A stretch of DNA of 64,000 nt from Rhododendron vialii (lineage: Eukaryota > Streptophyta > Magnoliopsida > Ericales > Ericaceae). The stretch spans positions 33,345,501 to 33,409,500 of the forward strand of contig NC_080560.1 in the NCBI RefSeq assembly GCF_030253575.1. The letters are read 5' to 3'. This document shows, piece by piece, positions 56,276 through 64,000 of the stretch. The notes below the pieces were generated by a model. That model had not been told where the DNA came from, did no database searches, and was given only the letters and a program-made list of their open reading frames with translations. The position numbers were made by a program, and so were the translations under genes. Position 1 is the first letter of the stretch, and each line of letters begins with the position of its first letter.

Positions 56276-58526
56276 AAGTTTGGAAATGCTACAAGTTTTA
56301 GAAAGCTTACATGATGTTAATTTTCTTATGGAGGAACTAAGCTTGCACGCTCTCCGCGGACTGGATCGATGAGATTGATCATGATGACGTTGATACGTGG
56401 GCCTGTATCTTTGTAGGACGCTTCCGTTTGGAGATTGAATTTTGCAAGTGGGAGCTCAAGGTCTGGACTTTGGAAGTGTTCAGGTAAAGCTATCTATATT
56501 TTGGAAGGGTTATATAGCTCGTTTTAATTTTGGATGGTGAAATTGCTAGTTTCTTTTGCATATTCAAAAACGGTGTTTGGTACCCGGGTACGTAGACTCG
56601 AATTTTGTGATTGCTAGCTTATTCCCAAGCCTATATGTTTTTAGATTTTCTGACTCCCCTTTGCTGCAATATTGGATTTCTTTCCTCTTTAAGTAGTGTC
56701 TTTCCTCTTGATTTTTGTGTAAAATAGTACGCGACCAATCACAACAACACTGAGGCAAATCCTTCTTCGATTTGAAATTTCCATTAACGATCTTTTGACG
56801 GTAAGAGCATGAACCCCTGATCTTCAGAATCAACGTACAAATGGTTGGGTGATGCATCTTTAAGTCTTGTAACTGATGCGTCTTGTGTTTACGTATGCTA
56901 GCGGTTGTTTTCAACAATGCGCTGCGTTTTTTTCAGCTTTTAGTTGATGATATTGTTTTTGTGCTTGGAGCAAGGTGGCTCGGTGAGATCGGCGTCTACG
57001 GGTGTTAAACATAGTAATAGCTTTATTACGAATACAACACGCACGACTGTCATCATCGAAACAAATCGGTTGTCGACTACAATTTCATCCGTACATGCCT
57101 TGCTCCGCAGTCTCCACTTGCTGGTCTCCGATTTTGAGCTTCGATCTTGTGTCGGTCATTGTGTTCCATCGCTCTTTGAGTCTTTACGGCCCTTTTGTGA
57201 TCGCGGTACACTAGTTAAACAATGGTAATATCATGAAAAATAAAAGACACCGAATTACGAAAAATCAGCAAAAAAAAGGCAACTTAGAGCCCAGTTCCAG
57301 CAATTAAAATGTACCAGTTTCTGCAATTAGAACTCCATTTTCAGCAGTTTCCAGCAATTTAGATCTCTGTTTCATTCATTCAAAAACCACTTTCAGCAGT
57401 TGAAAAGCAATTCCAGATAAAATTGGTCTCACAGTGCATTTTTTAAAATATACTATCCACCCGTTGTTTGTGTAGCCAGGTTAATGATATCTGATCAATT
57501 CAATTTTCTTATTGAATAATCTGCCTAGAGTAATCTTCAAAGTAAACGATTCAGATCATAACGATGAAATTTTGTTTGGACACAACGAGGTGCCCTACAA
57601 ACCCATACTGCATTGGCGTAGTACATGATCCCCTTGTCCCCGTCATTTGGACCACCCCCAAAATGGCCAATTACATCATGTACAGTTCCCTCAACATTAC
57701 ACAAACTGGTACCTTGGACAGACCGTATTATATGACACCAAATAAGTTGTTGGGGCATACGGATAAAATAGAACAGAGGAGGGTTTCTTGGCATTTCCTC
57801 CTGGGATGCTGAGCAACCCTGTAGGGCTATAGCACATCTTGTAGTGTGCAATTGGAGACGTTCATCTTGACAATCAATAGTTCAAATATGTTTGTTAACT
57901 CTTACCGATAAAAGTTAACAACGAATCTGAACCATCGATTGGGGAACGGACAATCTGGATGATCACTACATCTCTATAGTAACTTGCTCACTACAGCGTT
58001 CCCTGGCCCTGTCAAGGACAATCCGAAAGTCACTTGTTTGGCCATTTTTCAACTGGCATCTATTCAAAGGGACCCAAATTAGAATCCAGTCCAAACCAAT
58101 CCAAACCGAAAGATTTGGTTCAGGTTTTTAGTAGTATGGTTTGGTCATGGTTTAAAAAAAATTAGAAACCGCGTTTTATGGTTTGGTTTGTGAATTCACA
58201 TTTACAGTTATGGTTCTAAACCGCATTATATGGTTTGTGGATTCACGTTCACAGTTATGGTTCCAAAATAGTATTGGTTCTCTAAATTCATAATCCATGA
58301 AGTATTGGTCTGATTTTTGGTTTACTATAAAACTAAACCAATCCGAATCATGCTCACCCCTAATAGTTATGGTTTTATCAGAAAAATAGAAGCTTGTAGG
58401 TAAGCTGACATCTGACTACTCCCTGTGATGGCTTGTCTTTAAATCTACCGAACATCACTCTTTTACAGAGTTGTTTGGTTTAGCTCTTTATATTGGTGCT
58501 TCGAAAACAGTAAAGAAACACTAGCC
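56276..58526. other. Intergenic DNA with repeat traces
   Basis: Just after the F-box relic, 56340-56500 may be its degraded last part (DWIDEIDHDDVDTW can be read at about 56360). 57290-57420 has repeated TTCCAGCAATT-type words. 57799-58015 has MITE-like ends (GGGATGCTGAGCAA and the opposing TTGCTCACTACAGCGTTCCC). 58076-58370 is rich in AACCAATCC and TATGGTTTGG words like 11780-11935. No gene recognised. Confidence 0.45.
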
Positions 58527-58994
58527 ATGCAAGGAGTTGAAAATCGCAGTCCACCATGGTTGAAGCTACTGCTAGAAGCCAGCTTCTTCATGGACTGTCA
58601 AACTCACAAAGATTCCAAATGTAGTAAGTGCAACCACTACTGCTTAGAATGCACTGGAAATCCTTTCTGTCTCTATTGTTCGAATGACCACAAAAACCAC
58701 CAAATCATACAAATAATTGAACGTTTAGATTAAATGGTTAAATTACTCTGTATTGTTGTAAGAGAAAGAAGGATAGGACAAGTGTATAGGGTGTTGGGTT
58801 AAACTAACCTAACACAATCAGCTCTTATTTATATAATGGAAAATCATAACATAAGACTACATTAACCAATGTGGACTAATATCAATACTATATTCTAACA
58901 CTCCCCCTCAAACTGGAAACTCTCCAGCTTGTTACAACCAATGAAACAATTGCCTCAACTACTGATCAGCAATAACGAAAAACTACCAACTTGT

Positions 58995-59235
58995 TAAAAA
59001 TAATGGAACAACTTTCAATAGCAACGACCAACGAACGAAACGACCAACGAAACGATTTCAACGAACTTCAACGACCAACCAACTTCAACGATTTCAATGA
59101 CTTAAACGAAATAATTTCAACAACCAACAAATCAAAGAACGAATTCAACGACCAACGAACAACAAACGAATTTAACGACCAATGAAACCAATTTCAACTA
59201 CCAACTTCAATTACCAACCAACAACCACCAACTTC
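58995..59235. repeat. AACGACCAACGAA minisatellite inside the TRIM
   Basis: Irregular repeats of TTCAACGACC and AACGACCAACGAAC give an Asn/Phe/Asp/Thr-rich low-complexity frame that is not a gene. This is unusual in the interior of a TRIM. Confidence 0.8.
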
Positions 59236-60070
59236 AACAAAATAGACGACAAAACAAGATATGTTACCACACTCACCAAAAGCATGGCCAAAAACCCGAC
59301 TAGGAAACCGAGAATTATGACCATGTTCAGACTGAATGAAGAACCAACAACAACAGAGACAGCGGAAGCAGAATCAAATTTTATTGCAAATATATCATCG
59401 TGTAAAGAGGCAACCAACTAATATATGCAGATTGTTTCGAACATAATCGAGTGGTGGTGTGATGATTTCGAACGCTCTTTAGGGAATTTCAGAGGTTCTC
59501 GGCACCTTGGGGATGGAGATCAAGGATTTTCAAAGTGAAGGAGAGCTATTTTGGAGATGTTGGAGACTTGGCTACTGCCAGCAAGGGTCGCCATGACTGG
59601 GTTATGGCTAACTAGTACAGTTTAGGCACCGACGAGGCTATTCAGGCGCCGACAAGTACAGTTAAGGGACTGGGTAATCAATTTTGAGGGATTTTGGCCA
59701 CGATTTGGAGTTTCTAGGGCTGAGGGGCCAGAAAAACAATCGCCGGAGGGTACAATGATCGCCGTCGGAGGATACGATGATCGCCTAGAGAAAACAGAGG
59801 TCGCACAAGAGAGAAAAACCAACAAGCATTGTTCACAATGCTACAGTAGAGATGATGTTGGCAGTAGATTTAGGGTTTCGTGATGAGATGATGATGGCGG
59901 TAGAGAGTGGCAGCTAGGGTTTTGTATATCTAAGGTGGATGGTGAACCCGCTTTGATACCATATTGTAAGAGAAAGAATGATAGGAAAAGTGTATTGAGT
60001 GTTCGGTTCACTAACCCTAACACAATCAACTCTTATTTATATAATAGAAAATCATAACATAAGACTACAT

Positions 60071-61802
60071 TGTGGGCTCTTCAACTGGCGTGCCCGAAGA
60101 GTCGCCACCCGGATTTTTGAGATGGATGATCCGAGAAATCGAAAGTTTGTTTGAGAGAAAAATGCTTTTGATCTAGCGGAAACATTGAGACTTTGGGTTC
60201 GGGAGTCACGTTACGAACGAGGAAGGTTTTGTTGAAAAGCACCCCGCTCGCCCGGTAAAGACCGGTCTCTACTAAACATTTTTAATGGGAGATTTAATAT
60301 CGTTTGAAAAACTTAACTTTGATTAAAACACGTACGGGAAAGAGACATAGGGTTTAATATAACACATTGACGTGCTAGTGGTGCGAACTGTATAGTATGA
60401 AATGAATGAACAATGTATAGAAAATGAAATAACAACATTACAGCAGTCTGCCAATATCATATGGAATACCGCGCGACGGACCGGATACATCGCACGCGTG
60501 AAAACTACCGTGCGGTGTACCTGTCAACGCTTTCCAGAATCAGTTCGCTTTTACATGACAAAACAAACGTAGGTCCGCAAAATAGTTTTTTATATTTTTT
60601 GAATCTCTGAAAAGTGATTTACGAGACCTTTTTGTTCGTCTTATCATGTAAAGCAATGTTAAAATTTTTTTGAAATCTTAAAAGATTTAATAAAGTAAAT
60701 AAAAAAAAGACTTTTAACATGAAACTTGATTCTGGAATGTACCCGCACAGAAAAGTAATAAAGAGACTAAACAGAATAACATAAGAAAGAATATGTACAA
60801 GAAATAAAATAATGCACGATGTAATACACTACGCCGTGCGATGTTGCAAAACGCCGCACGATGTAGCGTATCCAGGGCAGAAACTGTTTTTTTATGTTTT
60901 TTGAATATAAAGCTTATTTGAGACCCAAACTCGGTATAGAAAGACCGAGAAGAGCCTCGATCACCTCCCCTCAAAGCTAAACGTGATTTAGCCAAAGAAT
61001 TTGTTTATACCTTTTGATCGAAGCTTGGATGTGCTTGAAGATGGAGGAATGAAGGTTGATTCGGACTGAAAGCTCCTAAGATTAGGTGGGTTTATGAGTT
61101 TAAGGGAGATTTGAATGAGTTTTTGTAGAGAGAGTAGGAAGAAAAATCAGTTTGAGACTGATTTTGTAATAGTCCAGTTAGTGGGTTGATGTAGAGAGAG
61201 AAAGATATGTATATGGTGGTGATGGGTGTATTTATAGGCAAAAATATGCTTGGGGTGCTCCTAAAGGAAGAAAGAAAAAAAACGTGCAAAACGTGCTCTG
61301 GCCAATCTGCTAACGCGCATGGAAATCTGTCAGACACTCCTCCTGAAGGCTATGCGGTGGAGTGATTTTTGAATTTTTCTGAAATGTTGTGTAACGTTTT
61401 GAAATGCCGTGCGATTTTCCGAGACAGCACAGCTCACCAAACTTCGCGGGGGCACCCCGAATACTCCCGAACTCGGATTTGAGCGCGGTTTGAAGCGTTG
61501 GAAAGCTTATCGAGTCCTCTTTCTAACCCAGTTGGTTTCACTCAAAGATGTTTTATACATTGAAATATGTGTCCACTTTACCCTCAATGTGTCATGGAAA
61601 AAGTTGTTTTTGACAAAGTAAACGCATCTTTCTCTTTTCCAATTGAACCGAGGGCCACCCTAAATGTTTAAAATGGGATTTTCTTGAGGTTAGAGAATGA
61701 GTAAGAAGGGAGCAACAATCCAAGATTTGAAGGTATATTTTTTCTTATTTCATCATCGAAAAAGTTAAAGATTATTCGGAGGCCTAGATTGGGGTGTCTA
61801 CA
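60071..61802. mobile_element. Solo LTR (1.73 kb) nested in the TRIM
   Basis: The insertion begins TGTGGGCTCTTC and ends GGGGTGTCTACA (TG...CA) with a perfect 5-base duplication TACAT (60066-60070 and 61803-61807). The other TRIM terminal repeat gives the uninterrupted TACATTAACC as the empty site. The interior has a GAGTCGCCACCCGGATTTTT motif seen near the start of many plant gypsy LTRs. No primer site or gag-pol, so a solo LTR left by recombination is the simplest reading. Confidence 0.88.
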
Positions 61803-62131
61803 TACATTAACCAATGTGGGACTAATATCAATACTATATTCTAACATGTATAACCAACGAATAATAAGGAAATCGTAGTTCTAATTTGCATGTGCTCTTA
61901 CACGTTTTCAGATAAGGCAATCCTCTCTGAACAACGTTGTGAGGGTGAATGATATCGGAAAGCATATAAATGTTGGTGCTATTCAACCATACATGATAAA
62001 CAAGGGACAGATTGTCTTCTTGAATCACGACCATATATAGGACTCCCTTATGGTGTGACCAATATTTGTGACATTTGTCGTCGTTGTCTACCAACTACTG
62101 ACTTCAAGTTCAGCTCTTTGAGTTGTAAGGT

Positions 62132-62476
62132 AATTAGGGCTCGTTTGGATGCGGGATTAGATTTAGAAGTATTATGTAAGAAAGGGAGATTAGATAGTAG
62201 GGGGTATTGGTTAATATGGGATGGTCCACATTGATGTGATGTTTATGAAGGGAGTATTAAATAGTACTTGGTTTGGATGAATGATTAATTTGGAGTATAA
62301 GAAAGGGGGATTGATGTAAAAAGCTGTTAAATGATTTTTTTGCCCTTATGCAGTGTTTATGACAAAATTTGTTAGTTTCATTATAATTAGAATAAATACG
62401 TGTTTTTTTGAGCTTCAAGGGACAGAAAAAAGAAAAAAGTGCAAGGCTTGATTTTGGGAAAAGTTGAGAAAAAAAA
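62132..62476. other. Unassigned DNA after the PLATZ relic
   Basis: It starts TTAGGGCTCGTTTGGATG, a phrase common at ends of plant DNA transposons, but no matching right end was found. No gene. Confidence 0.35.
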
Positions 62477-62735
62477 TTAAGTGTTCTGAATTTCAATCCG
62501 TTTGAATGGGTGGAAAGATTTTATTTTTCTGATCATTTAATTTTAAAGGGTCATAATTAAATTTTGACTCTAGAACTCTCGTTGGTTAGTCCTAAGATAT
62601 TTAATTGTACGACTTTCTTAGGGTTAATCAAAGAGAGTCCTAGAGTCAAAATTTAATTATAACTATTTAGGATAAAATGATCAGAAAACTAAAATCTTTC
62701 TATCGGTTCAAACGGATTGAAATTTGGAGCACTTA
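62477..62735. mobile_element. Fold-back element, copy 1
   Basis: TTAAGTGTTC...TTTCAATCCGTTTGAA at the left is inverted as TTCAAACGGATTGAAATT...GCACTTAA at the right; inside, AAATTTTGACTCTAG faces CTAGAGTCAAAATTT. The arms of about 115 bases close around a GTCCTAAGATATTTAATTGT centre. No coding. Confidence 0.88.
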
Positions 62736-62780
62736 AATTTTTAACCATATTTTTTAATATATAAACTGCAGGTTGAAAAA

Positions 62781-63040
62781 TTAAGTGTTCCAAATTTCAA
62801 TCTGTTTGAATGGGTGAGAAGATTTTCTTTTTCTGATCATTTAATTCTAAAGGGTCATAATTAAATTTTGACTCTAGGGCTTTCGTTGGTTAGCCCTAAG
62901 ATATTTGGTTGTACGACTTTCTTAGTGTTAATCAATAAGAGTCCTAGAGTCAAAATTTAATTATGAGCATTTAAGATAAAATGATCAAAAAACTAAAATA
63001 TTTTCACCGGTTCAAACGAATTGAAATTTGGAGTGCTTAA
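62781..63040. mobile_element. Fold-back element, copy 2
   Basis: Same family and orientation as copy 1, starting 45 bases after its end (about 85-90% identity by eye). Both start TTAAGTGTTC and have the CATAATTAAATTTTGACTCT block. A direct tandem of palindromic elements suggests duplication of the first copy or a second insertion next to it. Confidence 0.88.
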
Positions 63041-63830
63041 TTTTTTTTTGTTTTTGCTCATGAAATGGGTACTTGGGGTTGAAAATGGGGATTACGAGGG
63101 GTACAATCGTCCGAAATGGAGGAGAATTAGGGGGTATTACACAATAACAGGTCAGACCCTGTCCATCGCTAAGACCCCCTCAGCCGGTCTTAGCAGGTAT
63201 TATGGAAGAGGGGCCAAAGATAAAACCCCCTCCAAATGGAGTTGCCAAACGGGTGGTCCATAGCTGGGACCCATGTACTAAAAGGATGGATTGTGGTATC
63301 CCCTTCACAGTACCCCTTCCAAGCAGGTCCTTAGCGATTTGACTTCCACCTCTGTCGGGGTTTGCCAAGCGATTGAACTGCCGAACACTTCGACCATGTC
63401 ATGTTGGATCTGCGATCTCATGGTTCCCGAAGGCTCGGGTACTGCTGATCGCTCCTGCCGGCCATACCCACCTCTATGTCCCATGAGCCACACCCATTGG
63501 CTAAGGGTGGTTTGGTTGCCGAAGATGCTAAAGGGTCCGAGCGGTTTGTTCGGCCTACTACAGTGTACACCAACTAATGTACATACCATAGGTTTTTTTT
63601 TGTCATGAAAACATGCATGTGCCATATATCCATATCCCAGTTTTAAGGGGATCAGAGAGGGGGTACCTTGGCTCAAACCCAGGTCCCGTCAGGACAGCAG
63701 AAGTGCCCCCATTAGGGAGACCAAGAAAAACCAACATCGAGTATATTTAAATGATTTTTGTTTTAAGGGGATATTTTTCTAATTTTACATCGAAAATTTT
63801 GAGCTTTTCAATCCTTCTTTATTTTTACTC
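63041..63830. other. Unrecognised stretch of higher GC
   Basis: 63120-63570 is noticeably richer in GC than its surroundings and open in overlapping frames of 80-123 codons on both strands, none with a known domain. A tRNA-like B-box phrase (CTCAAACCCAGGTCCC) lies at 63672-63687. It may be an element or a degraded gene fragment. I assign no function. Confidence 0.3.
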
Positions 63831-64000
63831 CCTCCGTCCTAAATAAGAGTCCGGCCCACAAAACTAGACTTTAAAAAATATGTATATTTTTTATTAAAAA
63901 ATTTAAATTTTTCACAATCTAATAGAACTCATTGCTATCTATTGATTTGTGAATTTTTTTTGATTTTTTTAACGAAACAAATGCATTTTTTTGAAGGCAT
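63831..64000. mobile_element. Stowaway-like MITE, left end only
   Basis: CTCCCTCCGTCCTAAATAAG follows TA and is the standard left end of Stowaway-like plant MITEs, as at 14770. The right end lies beyond the window, so the length is unknown. Confidence 0.5.

Larger units (their letters stand above)
58754..61846 (-). mobile_element. TRIM retroelement (minus strand), itself interrupted
   Basis: Terminal repeats are 58754-58900 (147 bases) and 59962-60070 plus 61808-61846 (148 bases once the nested insertion is removed). They share TAAGAGAAAGAANGATAGGA and end ATATTCTAACA. The duplication TGTAT lies at 58749-58753 and 61847-61851. On the minus strand the right repeat is the 5' one: next to it is GCTTTGATACCA (59950-59961), the complement of a TGGTATCAAAGC primer site, and CTCCCCCTCAAA at 58901 is the complement of the purine tract. 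The internal 1.06 kb has no gag-pol and includes an AACGACCAACGAA minisatellite. It sits antisense in the intron of the PLATZ relic. Confidence 0.92.
58527..62129 (+). pseudogene. PLATZ zinc-finger transcription factor, split and disabled
   Basis: Exon 1 (58527-58712) encodes PPWLKLLLEASFFMDC and then the Cys/His zinc-binding series HKDSKCSKCNHYCLEC...CLYCSNDHKNHQIIQ typical of plant PLATZ DNA-binding proteins. Exon 2 (61912-62129) continues IRQSSLNNVVRVNDI, then PYGVTNICDICRRC and FKFSSLSCK, the next PLATZ blocks. The intron is split by a TRIM element (58754-61846). Three lesions are visible. The donor after CAA reads ATAATT instead of GTAATT. A one-base loss near 62020-62030 (NHDH) shifts the frame so that TAG follows, while the PYIGLPYGVTN part lies in another frame. 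No later exon was found before the window ends. Unspliced readthrough stops at 58731-58733 after 68 codons, leaving only the N-terminal zinc motif. Confidence 0.85.

Noticed and set aside
57537-57851. 104-aa minus-strand frame
   Set aside because: No known motif, overlaps an opposite 82-aa frame and a MITE-like segment.
59000-59230. Short interspersed repeats that might suggest a CRISPR-like array
   Set aside because: Irregular spacing, plant context and position inside a TRIM show a minisatellite.

Overview
The window is nuclear DNA from a flowering plant, most likely a eudicot. The evidence is short exons with GT-AG introns, AT-rich intergenic DNA, plant-only protein families (DUF3527, PLATZ, a salt-induced serine-rich-type protein, defensin-like peptides, a COPT copper transporter), plant tRNA genes, and many non-autonomous plant transposons. 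I cannot fix the species. There is no bacterial, organellar or viral block.

Layout. 0.7-9.1 kb: a broken cystatin-fold gene whose last intron (about 6.7 kb) has collected a 2-kb fold-back element with a hAT element nested in one arm, a PIF/Harbinger-type element and a complete TRIM retroelement. 9.1-17.7 kb: gene-poor, with repeats and MITEs. 17.7-22.4 kb: an intact five-exon gene of the SIS type. 22.5-24.1 kb: a long-TIR element and a tRNA-Asp with stem mismatches. 24.5-29.4 kb: a tandem duplication carrying two secreted eight-cysteine defensin-like genes; one copy is split by an apparent solo LTR that itself holds a hAT-type element. 29.6-30.2 kb: a PPR-protein relic, followed by an intact tRNA-Pro. 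31.5-32.0 kb: an intronless copper transporter on the minus strand. 32.3-40.5 kb: fold-back MITEs, a 40-unit TA microsatellite and unannotated DNA. 40.6-45.4 kb: an intact DUF3527 gene with a leader intron and three small upstream ORFs, one a bare start-stop. 46.6-51 kb: a hAT element, a CACTA element and clusters of a GTACCGG-type repeat. 51.9-54.3 kb: further MITEs, an opposed CT/GA repeat pair and a hAT element. 54.9-56.3 kb: an F-box/LRR pseudogene. 58.5-62.1 kb: a PLATZ pseudogene split by a minus-strand TRIM, which is itself split by a solo LTR. 62.5-63.0 kb: two tandem copies of a fold-back element. The far right is unannotated.

Intact protein genes are the SIS-type gene, two defensin-like genes, COPT and the DUF3527 gene. 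They do not form a shared pathway. I found no convincing new multi-gene system. The most informative items are the nested insertions with exact target-site duplications and internal empty-site controls, two gene relics whose expected GT splice donors are altered (GA and AT), the AUG-stop leader of the DUF3527 gene, the COPT protein lacking the first Met of MxxxM, and tRNA-like modules inside unrelated DNA transposons. All family names come from recognising motifs by eye; no database was searched.
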